DNA of 64,000 bases from Planctomycetota bacterium (GCA_019636245.1 JAHBXX010000011.1:53025-117024); one strand, 5' to 3'; shown: positions 51,915 through 62,458, counted from the first letter of the stretch. Notes: generated from the sequence alone by a model not told the origin. Numbers and translations: made by a program.

Positions 51915-54581
51915 ATGGCGCCCATGCCCGCCGCCGCGCCGACCGTCGCTTCCCTGGCCGTTCTCGGCTTCCTGAGCGTTGCGGCGGCCCAGGTGCCGAG
52001 CCCGGAGGCGTTCTTCGGCCACGAGATCGGCGCCGACCACCGGCTGGTGAACTACACCGACCTCGCGCGCTGGCTGCAGGCCGTCGAGCGCGGCAGCGAC
52101 CGCGTGCGGCTGGTCGACATCGGGCCGACGAGCTACGGCCAGCGCATGACGATGGCCGCGATCACGGCGCCGGCGAACCTGGCGCGCCTCGAGCGGCTGC
52201 AGGCCATCAGCCGTCAGCTCGCGCAGGGCCGCATGCCGGCGGCGGCGGCCCGCGAGCTGGCGGTCGAGGGCCGCGCCGTGGTCTGGATCGACGGCGGTCT
52301 GCACGCCACCGAGGCGATCGCCGGCCAGAACGTGCTCGAGCTGGTCTGGCAGATGACCTCGCGCGACGACGGGGAGGTGCGGCGCATCCTCGACGAGGTC
52401 GTGCTGCTGGTCTGCCCGGTCAATCCCGACGGCTACGAGCTGGTCGCCAACGCCTACCGCGCGACGCGCAGCATGACGATCCCGGTGCTCTACCAGCGCT
52501 TCGTCGGCCACGACAACAACCGCGACTTCTACGCCTGCAACCAGCCCGAGGCGCAGAACGTCAACCGCGTCTTCTACCGCGAGTGGTGCCCGCAGATCGT
52601 CTACAACCACCACCAGAGCGCGCCGGCCGGCACGATCCTGTTCACGCCGCCGTTCCGCGATCCGCACAACTACCTGGTGGATCCGCTGGTGATCCGCGGC
52701 ATCGAGATCGTCGCCGCGCACATGAACCACCGCTTCGCGCTCGAAGGCAAGCCGGGCGTGATCTCGCGCAGCGGCGCACCCTACTCGGGCTGGTGGAACG
52801 GCGGCCTGCGCTCGACCGGCTACTTCCACAACGTGATCGGCATCCTGACCGAGGCCTTCGGCCGGCCGGAGCCGACGCCGCTGCGCCCGGCGCTGGCCCG
52901 CCGGCTGCCGTCCGGCGACCACCCCGACCCGGTGCCGGCGCAGACCTGGCGGGCGCGGCAGACGATCGACTACCTGCAGACGGCGAACTTCGCGATCCTC
53001 GACTTCGCGGCGCGGCACCGCGAGGAGCTGCTGCTGGGCATCTGGACGATGGCGAGCCGCGCGATCGAACGCGGCTCGCGCGACCACTGGACGCCGACGC
53101 CGCGTCTGCTGGCGGCCGCCGCGCGGCGGTCGGAACCCGAATCGGTGTTCGCCGATCCGCTGCTGCGCGACCCGCGCGCCTACGTGCTGCGCAGCGACCA
53201 GCAGGACTGGGGCGCGGCGCAGCGGCTGGCGCGGGCGCTGTGGCGCTGCGGCGTCGAGGTGCAGCGCGCCACCGCGCCGTTCGACCTCGGCGGCGCGACG
53301 ATGCCGGCCGGTTCGCTGGTGGTGCGCTGCGACCAGGCCTACCGCGCGCACGTGCTCGACCAGTTCGAGCCGCAGTGGCATCCCGACGACGTGCAGGACG
53401 GCAGGCCGGTGCCGCCGTACGACTCCGCCGGCTGGACGCTGGCGCTGCAGATGGACGTGCAGGTCGAGCGCTGCTTCTCGGCGCTGCACGGCCCGTTCGC
53501 GCCGGTCGCCGACGGCGAACGGTTCGCGCCGCAGCCGCTGGCGGCGGCGGCGGCCGGCTGGCAGCTCGATCCGCGCGACAGCCACGCGCTGGTCGCGGTC
53601 AACCGCCTGCTGGCGGCCGGCGCGGCCGTCGAGTGGTCGCCGCGCGGCCACTACTGGGTGCCGCGTGGCGACCGGGCGCTCGCGGTCCTGCGCGCGGCCG
53701 CCGACGAACTCGGGCTGCGCGCGCTCGGTCGCGAGGTGGCGACGCGCGAGGCGCGCGAACCGGTACGCGCGCCGCGCCTCGGCCTGTTCGACGTGTTCGG
53801 CGGCCACATGCCGACCGGCTGGGACCACTGGCTGCTGCGCGAGTTCGGCTTCCCGGTGCGGCAGGTGTGGGGCGATCGCGTCGAGGCCGGCGACCTGGGC
53901 CGCGACTTCGACGTGCTGGTGTTCCACACCGGTCTGCCGGGTCCGCGTGATCTCGAGCGCGCGGCGCGGCGCGTCGACGAACAGGACCTGCCGACCCTGC
54001 GCGCGGCGCTGCCGCCGTTCGAGGACTGGAGCGACCTCGAGGCACGTGCCGTGCGGCTCACCGGCGAGAGGTCGTTGCCGGCGCTGCGCGAGTTCGTCGA
54101 GCAGGGCGGCACGCTGGTCGCGCTCGGCGGCGAGTGCGACAAGGTCGTGCGGCACTTCGCGCTGCCGGTCAGGGTCGGCACCTACGTGCCGGACCCGCTC
54201 GCCGAGGGCGGCGAACGGCGCGCGCGGCGCGAGGAGTTCTACGTGCCCGGGTCGCTGCTGGCGCTCGAGATCGACCGCGGGCACGAGCTGGCGCGGGGGT
54301 CTTCGGGCGAACTGGCGGCGATGGTGACCGGCAACTCGGCGATGCTCGAGGTCGTCGATCCCGCTGCACCGATCGAGGTCGTCGCCCGCTACCGTCGCTG
54401 CGACCCGCTGCTGAGCGGCTGGGCGATCGGCGAGCAGCACCTGGCCGGCAAGGCGGCGGTGCTGTGCGCGCGCGTGGGCCGGGGTCGCGTGCTGCTCTAC
54501 GGGCCCGACGTGACCTACCGCGGCCAGCCGCTCGGCACCGCCAGACTGTTCTTCCAGGGCGTGCTGACGGCGGGCAGGTAG
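51915..54581 (+). CDS. Exported M14-family zinc carboxypeptidase
   Basis: An 888-residue secreted metallopeptidase. The signal peptide ends LSVAAAQ. The catalytic domain shows the M14 motifs H-x-x-E at H130-E133 (GGLHATEAIAG), a third zinc ligand in YNHHQSA near 231-232, and the catalytic Glu in GILTEAFG near 311. CPVNPDGYELV and DNNRDFYACNQPE are also family-like. The C-terminal 500 residues form accessory domains, including a segment GLFDVFGGHMPTGWDHWLL and DVLVFHTGLPG of class-I glutamine-amidotransferase-like fold without its catalytic residues. It trims C-terminal residues of peptides outside the cell. Start ATG 51915 (ATG 51924 possible). Confidence 0.88.
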   Translation: MAPMPAAAPTVASLAVLGFLSVAAAQVPSPEAFFGHEIGADHRLVNYTDLARWLQAVERGSDRVRLVDIGPTSYGQRMTMAAITAPANLARLERLQAISRQLAQGRMPAAAARELAVEGRAVVWIDGGLHATEAIAGQNVLELVWQMTSRDDGEVRRILDEVVLLVCPVNPDGYELVANAYRATRSMTIPVLYQRFVGHDNNRDFYACNQPEAQNVNRVFYREWCPQIVYNHHQSAPAGTILFTPPFRDPHNYLVDPLVIRGIEIVAAHMNHRFALEGKPGVISRSGAPYSGWWNGGLRSTGYFHNVIGILTEAFGRPEPTPLRPALARRLPSGDHPDPVPAQTWRARQTIDYLQTANFAILDFAARHREELLLGIWTMASRAIERGSRDHWTPTPRLLAAAARRSEPESVFADPLLRDPRAYVLRSDQQDWGAAQRLARALWRCGVEVQRATAPFDLGGATMPAGSLVVRCDQAYRAHVLDQFEPQWHPDDVQDGRPVPPYDSAGWTLALQMDVQVERCFSALHGPFAPVADGERFAPQPLAAAAAGWQLDPRDSHALVAVNRLLAAGAAVEWSPRGHYWVPRGDRALAVLRAAADELGLRALGREVATREAREPVRAPRLGLFDVFGGHMPTGWDHWLLREFGFPVRQVWGDRVEAGDLGRDFDVLVFHTGLPGPRDLERAARRVDEQDLPTLRAALPPFEDWSDLEARAVRLTGERSLPALREFVEQGGTLVALGGECDKVVRHFALPVRVGTYVPDPLAEGGERRARREEFYVPGSLLALEIDRGHELARGSSGELAAMVTGNSAMLEVVDPAAPIEVVARYRRCDPLLSGWAIGEQHLAGKAAVLCARVGRGRVLLYGPDVTYRGQPLGTARLFFQGVLTAGR

Positions 54582-54698
54582 CGGATCCCGCCCGCAGCCC
54601 ATGGCGTCCTTCTCGGTCGTTCGCCCAGACGACGCTTGCAACGCGCCCATGCCAACGGGAGATTGCGCGTGCCCGCTTCGGGCATCCACAACCAAACC

Positions 54699-54995
54699 AT
54701 GAAGCAATCCACGAAGAAGGCCGCCGCGGCGCTCACCCTCGGCCTCTGCCTGACCGCGACGTCGTGCATCGGGCCGAACAACGCCTACAACTCGCTGTCG
54801 ATCTGGAACTCGAAGCTCAGCGACTCCAAGTACGTCAACGAGCTGGTGTTCCTGGGCCTGAACATCATCCCGGTCTACGGGCTGTTCCTGTTCGGCGACT
54901 ACCTGATCTTCAACTCGGTCGAGTTCTGGACCGGCGACAACTGGATCAGCAAGCCGGAGCCGTTCAAGCCGCAGGAGACGGCGGCGGCGAACTGA
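54699..54995 (+). CDS. DUF3332-family lipoprotein
   Basis: A 98-residue predicted lipoprotein. The signal is KKAAAALTLGLCLTATSC, with the lipobox TATSC. The mature part YNSLSIWNSKLSDSKYVNELVFLGLNIIPVYGLFLFGDYLIF, then NSVEFWTG, is the DUF3332 signature (IIPVYG and FNxxEFWTG). The function is unknown; members are small envelope proteins of many bacteria. Start ATG 54699. The gene is followed after 26 bp by a strong terminator, so it forms its own transcript end. The 117 bp before it contain no feature I can name. Confidence 0.85.
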   Translation: MKQSTKKAAAALTLGLCLTATSCIGPNNAYNSLSIWNSKLSDSKYVNELVFLGLNIIPVYGLFLFGDYLIFNSVEFWTGDNWISKPEPFKPQETAAAN

Positions 54996-55021
54996 TCGCC
55001 GGCGCGACATCCGTCGACGCG

Positions 55022-55051
55022 AGCGGCGAGGAGGCGACTCCTCGCCGCTTT
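55022..55051 (+). terminator. Strong stem-loop terminator after the DUF3332 gene
   Basis: GCGGCGAGGAG, loop GCGA, then CTCCTCGCCGC: a perfect 11-bp stem (12 with the flanking A-T) closed by a GNRA tetraloop. It is followed by TTT. It lies 26 bp downstream of the lipoprotein stop and is the clearest intrinsic terminator in the window. Confidence 0.8.
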
Positions 55052-55164
55052 GCGTTCCGGGGGGGGCGGCCGGTGCCGCTGCCCGGCGGCATCGCCCTTG
55101 TCGCCGCGGCGACTACGCCGCTGTGCGGCTCGGCCGGCCGGGCCGCTGGGGCGATGCTGACGGC

Positions 55165-56568
55165 GTGAAGACCGTCCTCGAACCGTTCCGCATCAAGGCC
55201 GTCGAGCCGTTCCGCATCACCACCGAGGCCGAGCGCGTGCACCTGCTCGAGGCCGCGCACCACAACCTGTTCAGGCTGCGCGCCGAGGACGTGATGATCG
55301 ACCTGCTGACCGATTCGGGCACCGGGGCGATGTCGGCGCAGCAATGGGCGGCGATCATGACCGGCGACGAGAGCTATGCCGGCAGCCGGTCGTTCTACGA
55401 GCTCGAGCACGTCGTCCACGAACTGACCGGCTACCGGCACGTCTTTCCGGTGCATCAGGGCCGCGCCGCCGAGCGCATCCTGTTCGGCTGCATGGTGATG
55501 CCCGGCCAGGCGGTGCCCAACAACGCGCACTTCGACACCACCCGGGCCAACGTCGAGTACCTGGGCGCGGCGGCCGTCGACTTCGTCGCCCCGCAGGCGG
55601 CCGACCTGCGCCAGCCGGCGCCGTGGAAGGGGGACCTCGACACGGCGAAGCTGGCGGCGTGGCTGCAATTGCAGCCGAAGGGCAGCGTGCCGGTCGGCCT
55701 GCTGACGATCACGAACAACCGCGTCGGCGGACAGCCGGTGTCGATGCAGAACCTGCGCGAGGTCAGCGCCCTCTACCGGCGGCACGGCATCCCGTTCTTC
55801 CTCGACGCGGCCAGGTTCGCCGAGAACGCGTGGTGGATCCACCGTCTCGACCCGGAGTGGCGCGAGGCGCCGCTGCCGAAGGTCGCGCGGGCGATGTTCG
55901 ACCTCGCCGACGGCTGCATGATCTCGGCCAAGAAGGACGGTCTCGTCAACATCGGCGGCCTGCTGTGCCTGAACGACGACGCGCTGGCGGCGAAGGTCCG
56001 CAACCTGCTGATCCTGACCGAGGGGTTCCCGACCTACGGCGGCCTCGCCGGCCGCGACCTCGCCGCCCTGGCGCAGGGCCTGCGCGAGGTGCTCGACCCC
56101 GACTACCTGCACTACCGCGAGGCCAGCGCGCACTACCTCGGCGAGCACCTCGATCGGCTCGGTGTGCCGGTGGTGCGGCCGTTCGGCCTGCACGCGGTCT
56201 ACGTCGACGCGCGAGCGATGCTGCCGCAGATCCCGCCGCACGAACTGCCGGGGCAGGCGCTCGCCTGCGAGCTGTACCTGCAGGGCGGCATACGCACGGT
56301 CGAGATCGGCACGCTGATGTTCGGCCGCACCGATCCGGCGACGCGGCAGCCGGTCGTGGCCGACCACGACCTGGTGCGGCTGTGTCTGCCGCGGCGCGTC
56401 TACACGCAGAGCCACATCGATTGGGTCGTCGAGGCGTTCCGCGAGGTGCACGGGCGTCGGGACGCCCTGCGCGGCCTGCGGATCGTCGAGGAGGCGCCGT
56501 TCCTGCGCGCGTTCACGGCCAGGCTGCAGCCGCTGCCCGTGCGGGAGCCGGCCGGACTGCGCGGCTGA
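55165..56568 (+). CDS. tnaA: Tryptophanase / tyrosine phenol-lyase family enzyme
   Basis: A 467-residue PLP-dependent beta-eliminating lyase that splits tryptophan to indole, pyruvate and ammonia (or tyrosine to phenol). Motifs include GAMSAQQWAAIMTGDESYAG, PVHQGRAAERILFGCM, NNAHFDTTRANVEYLG, and DAARFAENAWWIHR. The PLP lysine is in ISAKKDGLVNIGG (K256 or K257), and LFGRTDPATRQP lies near the end. Length fits the family (456-471). The start is GTG 55165; the alternative ATG upstream adds a doubtful leader. Substrate choice between Trp and Tyr cannot be settled here. It stands alone, after the terminator at 55022-55051. Confidence 0.9.
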   Translation: MKTVLEPFRIKAVEPFRITTEAERVHLLEAAHHNLFRLRAEDVMIDLLTDSGTGAMSAQQWAAIMTGDESYAGSRSFYELEHVVHELTGYRHVFPVHQGRAAERILFGCMVMPGQAVPNNAHFDTTRANVEYLGAAAVDFVAPQAADLRQPAPWKGDLDTAKLAAWLQLQPKGSVPVGLLTITNNRVGGQPVSMQNLREVSALYRRHGIPFFLDAARFAENAWWIHRLDPEWREAPLPKVARAMFDLADGCMISAKKDGLVNIGGLLCLNDDALAAKVRNLLILTEGFPTYGGLAGRDLAALAQGLREVLDPDYLHYREASAHYLGEHLDRLGVPVVRPFGLHAVYVDARAMLPQIPPHELPGQALACELYLQGGIRTVEIGTLMFGRTDPATRQPVVADHDLVRLCLPRRVYTQSHIDWVVEAFREVHGRRDALRGLRIVEEAPFLRAFTARLQPLPVREPAGLRG

Positions 56569-56638
56569 CACCGGGGTCGATCGGCCCGGTGGTCGTGCGC
56601 ACCAGGGCCCGCTGGCGCCACATCGCCGCCAGCGCAAC

Positions 56639-57271
56639 ATGGTGGACATGAACCTCCAGGAAGATCCTCCGGCTGCCCCGGAGAACCGGGCGTGCGGCGG
56701 CTGCGGGTGCGCCGGCGCCGGCCTGCATCCGGTCGACGTGCTGTCGGCCGAGCACCAGACGATCCTCGCCGTACTCGCGGCGATGGCCGCCGAGCAGCGC
56801 GCACTGTTCGACGGTGGCCCGGTGCGCGAGCCGTTCTGGCAGGCGGCGCTCGAGTTCCTGGCCGGCTACGCCGACCGCTGCCACCACGGCAAGGAGGAGC
56901 AGCTGCTGTTCGCCGAACTCGAGCAGGCCGGCATGTCGCGCGAGCGCGGGCCCACGGCCTGCATGCGGGCCGAGCACGACATGGGTCGCCAGGCCCGCCA
57001 GGCGATGGTCGAGGCGCTGCAGGACCACGACGCCCCCCGGCTCGCCGAGGCTGCGGGCGGCTACGTCGCCCTGCTGCGCGACCACATCGACAAGGAGGAC
57101 CACGTGCTGTTCCCGCTGGCGAGATCGATGCTGGACGCCGCGGCCGTGGCGCGCCTGCAGGCGGGCTTCGCCCGGGTCGAGCACGACGACCTCGGCGAGG
57201 GCGTGCACGGTCGCTACGAGCAGCTCGCGCGGGACCTCGCCGGCGGACTGCCGCCGGCACCGCCGCGCTGA
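56639..57271 (+). CDS. Hemerythrin domain protein with Cys-rich N-terminus
   Basis: A 210-residue protein. Residues 30-170 form a hemerythrin-like four-helix bundle with di-iron ligands: AEHQTIL, HHGKEEQLLF (H-x3-E), RAEHDMGR and LRDHIDKEDHVLFP. The N-terminus carries CGGCGCAG, four cysteines of unknown use. Hemerythrin-type proteins bind oxygen or sense oxygen, nitric oxide or iron. Start ATG 56639 (ATG 56648 possible). A second hemerythrin gene of different sequence lies at 59379-59864, flanking a radical-SAM and acyltransferase pair. Confidence 0.88.
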   Translation: MVDMNLQEDPPAAPENRACGGCGCAGAGLHPVDVLSAEHQTILAVLAAMAAEQRALFDGGPVREPFWQAALEFLAGYADRCHHGKEEQLLFAELEQAGMSRERGPTACMRAEHDMGRQARQAMVEALQDHDAPRLAEAAGGYVALLRDHIDKEDHVLFPLARSMLDAAAVARLQAGFARVEHDDLGEGVHGRYEQLARDLAGGLPPAPPR

Positions 57272-57281
57272 ACCTGCGCCA

Positions 57282-58279
<998 letters not shown>

Positions 58280-58283
<4 letters not shown>

Positions 58284-59206
58284 GCAGCACCTCCCGCGCC
58301 CGGCCGGATGCGTTCGGCGCGGCCGACCATCCAGTCGCGGCAGGTCTGGCAGCGTTCGGGCAGTTCGGCGAAGCGGTGCTGCAGGTGCAGCTCGCGGTAG
58401 CGGCCGAGCTTCGCCCACAGGTCGGCGAGCGACTCCTGCCACGCATTGCCGACGCCTTCGTCGCCCTCGGTGTCGCCGGGGCAGCGCGGCACGCGGCCGT
58501 CCCAGAACACGTGCAGCATCGTCACCGCCCATGGGCAGGCGATGCGCTCCTCGTCGGGCACGCACAGCTGGGTGCCGAACCTGCCGCCCCAGCTCAGCAT
58601 GTGCCTCGCCTTGACGGTGGCGCCGCGCGGCAGCCAGTGGTCGCGGAAGGCGGGCAGCTCGCCCTCGTTCTCGGCCATCGCGATGAACTGCACCATGACC
58701 TCCGGGCCCGCGGCCATCTGCCGGCGCCGCTCGAGCAGGTACTCGACGTTGCCGTAGACGACGTCGCGGTCGCCGCCGACGCGGATCTTCGCGTAGGTCT
58801 CGGCGCGGAAGCCGTCGAGCCCGATCACGAACTGGCCGAGGCCGGCGCCGAGCAGGGCATCGGCGAGATCGGGAGTCAGCAGCATGCCGTTCGTGTTGAG
58901 GCACTGCGCCGAGAGGCCGACCGACCGGCCGTAGGCGAGGCAGCGCAGCAGCAGCTCGGGCTGCAGCAGCGGCTCGCCGCAGAACGAGAACCAGCACTGC
59001 GTCTGCGGCGCCGTGGCGGCGATCTCGTCGGCGCACCTCTGCCACAGCGGGAACGGCATCACGCCCTTCGGCCGCCGCATCGACGGGTGGTGGCACATCG
59101 AGCAACGCAGGTTGCAGTCGGCGCACAGCTCGACGGCGAAGCGGGACGGGAACGCGTTCGGGCGCAGGGTGCGCGCGACGCCGGCGAGGTCGGGTCGGGA
59201 GAGCAT
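58280..59206 (-). CDS. Radical SAM enzyme with SPASM-like C-terminus
   Basis: A 308-residue enzyme. The radical-SAM cluster motif C-x3-C-x2-C is at C31/C35/C38 (CADCNLRCSMC). TQCWFSFCGEPLLQPE and CLNTNGMLLT, then VIGLDGFRAETY, follow the radical-SAM barrel. The C-terminus has further cysteines in VPRCPGD and CQTCRDWMVG, as in SPASM-type auxiliary-cluster enzymes. The substrate is unknown; members act on peptides, sugars or small molecules. It is translationally coupled to the acyltransferase-carrier protein gene, suggesting joint action in a small biosynthetic step. Start ATG 59206. Confidence 0.85.
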
Positions 59207-59246
59207 GGCGGGCGGAGCGTGGACCGGGTTGGCCCGAACAACGCTA

Positions 59247-59303
59247 GCCCGACCTCGACGTCAGGGCCGATCCGGGCCATCCGCTCCTTTGCGTAGGTCG
59301 GGC
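59247..59303. other. 9-bp inverted repeat in the radical-SAM/hemerythrin divergent region
   Basis: GCCCGACCT at 59247-59255 pairs perfectly with AGGTCGGGC at 59295-59303 across 39 bases. It lies between the divergent radical-SAM and hemerythrin genes. It may be a regulator-binding pair or part of a leader RNA; function unknown. Confidence 0.3.
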
Positions 59304-59333
59304 CGGCAGTTGGGCTCGGCCCCGGCCCCACGC

Positions 59334-59357
59334 CCTCGGGCATGCGGTGCCCCGAGG
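59334..59357 (+). promoter_or_regulatory. Leader hairpin upstream of the second hemerythrin gene
   Basis: CCTCGGG, a 10-base loop, then CCCGAGG. The 7-bp stem ends 21 bp upstream of the ATG. It could affect translation of the hemerythrin mRNA or be coincidental in GC-rich DNA. Confidence 0.3.
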
Positions 59358-59378
59358 TCGCGCGGCTACCGTGTGGCG

Positions 59379-59864
59379 ATGAGAACTCCGCCGTCCGAGT
59401 CCTCGTTCGTCGTCAGCATGATGGCGTTGCACGCCGAGCTCGACGCGCGCTTCTTCGCGCACCAGCGGGCGCTGCTCGACCGCGACTTCGGCGGCGCCGC
59501 CGCGGCGCTGGCCGACTACCGCGAGCGGTTGTGGCGCCACATCGCCGACGAGGAGGAGCACGTGCTGCCGCGCTACGAAGCGCTCGGCGGCGAGACGACC
59601 GATGCGCCGGTGCGGTTGTTCCTGGGCGAACACGGCAACCTGCGCAAGTTCGTCGACGAGTTCACGCGGAGCACGGCCGCGCTCGCGCACACCGCGGACG
59701 ACCGCGCCCTGCTGGCGCTGCTCGACCGCGAGGCCGTGTTCAAGAACCTGCTGTTGCACCACGACCTGCGCGAGCGGAACGCGCTGTATCCGTTCCTTGC
59801 CGAGCGGCTGCCGGCTGCGGAGCAGGCGGCGGTGCTGGCTTTGCGGTCGTGGGCGGGCGGCTGA
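59379..59864 (+). CDS. Hemerythrin domain protein
   Basis: A 161-residue hemerythrin-type di-iron protein. Ligand motifs run in order: MALHAELDARF, LWRHIADEEEHVLPRY (H-x3-E then H), LGEHGNLRKF, and LLHHDLRERNALYPFL. The four-helix pattern is complete, without extra domains. Compared with the protein at 56639 it lacks the Cys-rich leader and is only loosely similar, so the two are not recent duplicates. A role in oxygen, NO or iron handling is likely. Start ATG 59379; GTG 59373 is an alternative. It is divergent from the radical-SAM gene. Confidence 0.85.
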   Translation: MRTPPSESSFVVSMMALHAELDARFFAHQRALLDRDFGGAAAALADYRERLWRHIADEEEHVLPRYEALGGETTDAPVRLFLGEHGNLRKFVDEFTRSTAALAHTADDRALLALLDREAVFKNLLLHHDLRERNALYPFLAERLPAAEQAAVLALRSWAGG

Positions 59865-59876
59865 GAGGGGCGGCCG

Positions 59877-62435
59877 TCAGCGACGCCCGAGCGGGCCGTA
59901 GTGCACGAAGGCCGCCCAGCAGGCGGGTGGCAGCCCGGCTTCCTGGGCACGTGTCCGCGCGTGCGCGAGCGCTTCGGCCGGTGTCGCCCCGGCCTGCCAG
60001 AGTGATTGGTAGAACCAGCGGAGGAACTGCGACGACTCCTGGTCGGGGATCGGCCAGAGGGTGGCGACGACCGCCCTGGCGCCAGCCTGCCGCACCGCGG
60101 CAGCCAGGCCAGCGAGTGCGTCGCCGAAGGCACGGGCGCCGGCGTTGCTCTCGCAACACGCCAGAACCGCCAGTTCGCAGGCGGCGAGGTCGAGCCGCGA
60201 GAGATCGAGCGCGCTGGCGTGGCCGGCGGCGGGGTCGCGGTTGGCGCCCGCCAGGGCCAAGCCACATCGCGCGAGGGGCTCGTGGTCGACCAGCTCGGCC
60301 AGTGGCGAGACCGTTGCCGTTCCGGCTTGCGTCTCGGCGGCGAATCCGTGCGTCGACAGGTGCAGGTAGCGGCGACCGGCCACGGTTGCGGCGAGAGCTT
60401 CCCAGGTTGCGGCATGCTGCCGCAGGACATGCACGGCTCCGGCCGGGAAGGCCGCGGTGAAGACCTCGGCCACCAGTTCGATCTCCGCGGCCGAGCCGGG
60501 CAAGTTCTGCCAGCGCCGGTCCCCTGGCACGCCGGCCATGGCCGGCACTGGTTCGCCCGGACCGCAGTCGAAGTCGATGCCGCCAATCAGCAGCAGCGAA
60601 GGTTCGCCGTGGCGCGGGGCCGTGTCCGTCAACGCCGAGGGATGGTCGACGTAGGTGATGTGGTAGCGATCGCCCAGACGGCCTGATGCGGGAAACACGA
60701 TGGCGGTCCAGGGCGCCGCTGCGAGGGCGCCGTCCGGGCAGACAACCAGCGTTCGCACTGCGTCAGGCAGTGCTTCGAGTGCCGGCGCCAGCAGGCGACC
60801 CAGCACCCAGGTCGGCTTGTCCGGGGCAACCTCATCTGGATTCCGACCGCGTAGGGGTGCGTTCGACTGGATCAGGCGGCGTTCCTCGTCGACCGCGGCC
60901 GCCACAAGGTCGGCCGGACCCAATTCGTGGCGTCGCACGGCACCGGTGGCAGTCAACGTGAAGAGGGCGACGTGCGGCACGATTGGCGGCGTCGGGCTGC
61001 CCTCGCGGGCCATCGTCGCCCGCTGGTAGGTTGCACTGACCACCAGCACCGCGTCGGGCGGCAGCATGGCCGCAAGCCGGTGCAGGTCCGGTGGCAATTC
61101 GACGGGAGGCACGGCAAGCCGGGGTGCGAGGAGGCGTTCGGCACGGTCGAGGGCCATGCGTTGGGCGACCGCGGTCGCGTCACCCGGCGCGGACAGGTTG
61201 CGGCGGCGTTGCCCGACCAGGAACTCACGGCACGCTGCGTCCTCATGGGCCAGTTCGGCCAGGCGACGGGCGCGGCGACTGCGCCACTCGGACAGGCCGC
61301 GGCCACAGAGCCAGGCCGCGAGATCCTCGGCGTCCCGGGTGGCGTCGTTGGTGGAGAAGTCGCGGCACGACAGCACCGAGGACAGGAGGCTGCGCAGTTC
61401 GGCATGGTGCGCGGCGACCGACCGCGAGGAGCCGGAGGCGCAGGCGTCCCGTACGCGTCGCGCAGCCATGTCGATGGCGCGCAACATGTACACTCGGGCC
61501 TCGGCGATTAGGCCAGTGGATGCGACGAGGCTGGCGTGGCCGAAGAGGATGGTAGACGCGGCTGGTCCCAGCGTCTCGAGGTCGAGCTGGTCGACGGCGT
61601 CTCGTGAGCAACGCAGCGCCTCGGCCAGGGCACCGCGGCGATGGCAGCAGGCTCCCAGCGCCTGCACCAGGAGGAGGCGTTCGCGGTCGTTCGGCGGCAA
61701 CAGACCATCCTCGTCGATCCGTCGCAGGCAGCCGCGCAGCGCGGCTTCGGCGGCGGCGCAATCCGCCGCATCGCCACGTGCCTCTCCTCGCGCATAGAGG
61801 ATCCGGGCGCGTTCGGCCGTGGCCAGCACCGCTGTCAGCGGGGAGGTGTCACTGGTTCGCGCGCCGAACGACTCGTCGAGTGCGGCGAGGGCGCCATCAT
61901 GGTCGCCGAGCACGGACCGTACCCTGGCCAGGCAGGCGAGAACCTCGGCGAGCACTGCGCTCTGGCTCGCGCGCGCCATCGCGACTGCCGCCTCCAGTTC
62001 CTCCCTCTCCAGAAGGTACTCGCCACACCGGCGCCAGGTCGCGGCAAGGTTGGCACGAGCGACGACGACGGCCTCTGGGCCGTGCGCGGCCAGCCACGGC
62101 ATCGCCCGCGTGAGGTCGGCGAGCGCTTCCGCCGGGCGATCCGCATCGCACAACAGCTCGCCGCGCGCGCTGTACAGCAGGGCTTGCACGGCATCGGGAC
62201 AGCCACGCAGGTGGTCGAGGGCGCGTCCCAGCACCGCGATGCCGCGGTCCCGGTCGAAGTCCGCGCAGGCATGGGCAAAGTCGATCCAGGCCGTCGCCGC
62301 CGCCGTCAGCGATGCCTGCGCGCGGGCTTCGAACTCGGCGAGCGCGTCGCCCTGGGCTGCGACCCCCGATCCCAGCACCACGACGAGGACCCCGGACCAG
62401 GACGACGCTCTGTACCCACGATGCGGACACCCCAT
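59877..62435 (-). CDS. Secreted TPR-CHAT domain protein (caspase-like protease fold)
   Basis: An 852-residue protein starting at ATG 62435 with a signal peptide (SGVLVVVLGSGVAAQ). Residues 30-420 are TPR-like helical repeats (for example GRALDHLRGCPDAVQALLYSARGELL and EVLACLARVRSVLGDHDGALAALDE). The C-terminal 330 residues are a CHAT domain. The catalytic His is in YLHLSTHGFA near 690 and the Cys in LAVLACCESNAGA near 757. The closing motif is QAGARAVVATLWPIPD, typical of CHAT. Such proteins are caspase-family peptidases. Export is odd for an intracellular immunity role, so it more likely acts in the envelope. It is divergent from a secreted protein gene. Confidence 0.85.
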   Translation of the reverse strand: MGCPHRGYRASSWSGVLVVVLGSGVAAQGDALAEFEARAQASLTAAATAWIDFAHACADFDRDRGIAVLGRALDHLRGCPDAVQALLYSARGELLCDADRPAEALADLTRAMPWLAAHGPEAVVVARANLAATWRRCGEYLLEREELEAAVAMARASQSAVLAEVLACLARVRSVLGDHDGALAALDESFGARTSDTSPLTAVLATAERARILYARGEARGDAADCAAAEAALRGCLRRIDEDGLLPPNDRERLLLVQALGACCHRRGALAEALRCSRDAVDQLDLETLGPAASTILFGHASLVASTGLIAEARVYMLRAIDMAARRVRDACASGSSRSVAAHHAELRSLLSSVLSCRDFSTNDATRDAEDLAAWLCGRGLSEWRSRRARRLAELAHEDAACREFLVGQRRRNLSAPGDATAVAQRMALDRAERLLAPRLAVPPVELPPDLHRLAAMLPPDAVLVVSATYQRATMAREGSPTPPIVPHVALFTLTATGAVRRHELGPADLVAAAVDEERRLIQSNAPLRGRNPDEVAPDKPTWVLGRLLAPALEALPDAVRTLVVCPDGALAAAPWTAIVFPASGRLGDRYHITYVDHPSALTDTAPRHGEPSLLLIGGIDFDCGPGEPVPAMAGVPGDRRWQNLPGSAAEIELVAEVFTAAFPAGAVHVLRQHAATWEALAATVAGRRYLHLSTHGFAAETQAGTATVSPLAELVDHEPLARCGLALAGANRDPAAGHASALDLSRLDLAACELAVLACCESNAGARAFGDALAGLAAAVRQAGARAVVATLWPIPDQESSQFLRWFYQSLWQAGATPAEALAHARTRAQEAGLPPACWAAFVHYGPLGRR

Positions 62436-62436
62436 G

Positions 62437-62458
62437 GGGAGCAGGTTAACAGGCTCCC
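62437..62458 (-). promoter_or_regulatory. Hairpin directly before the CHAT gene start
   Basis: On the minus strand, GGGAGC, a 10-base loop containing GTTAAC, then GCTCCC, ending one base from the ATG of the TPR-CHAT gene. A stem here would hide the ribosome site and could control translation. The centre GTTAAC is itself a palindrome, so a DNA-binding role is also possible. Confidence 0.35.
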
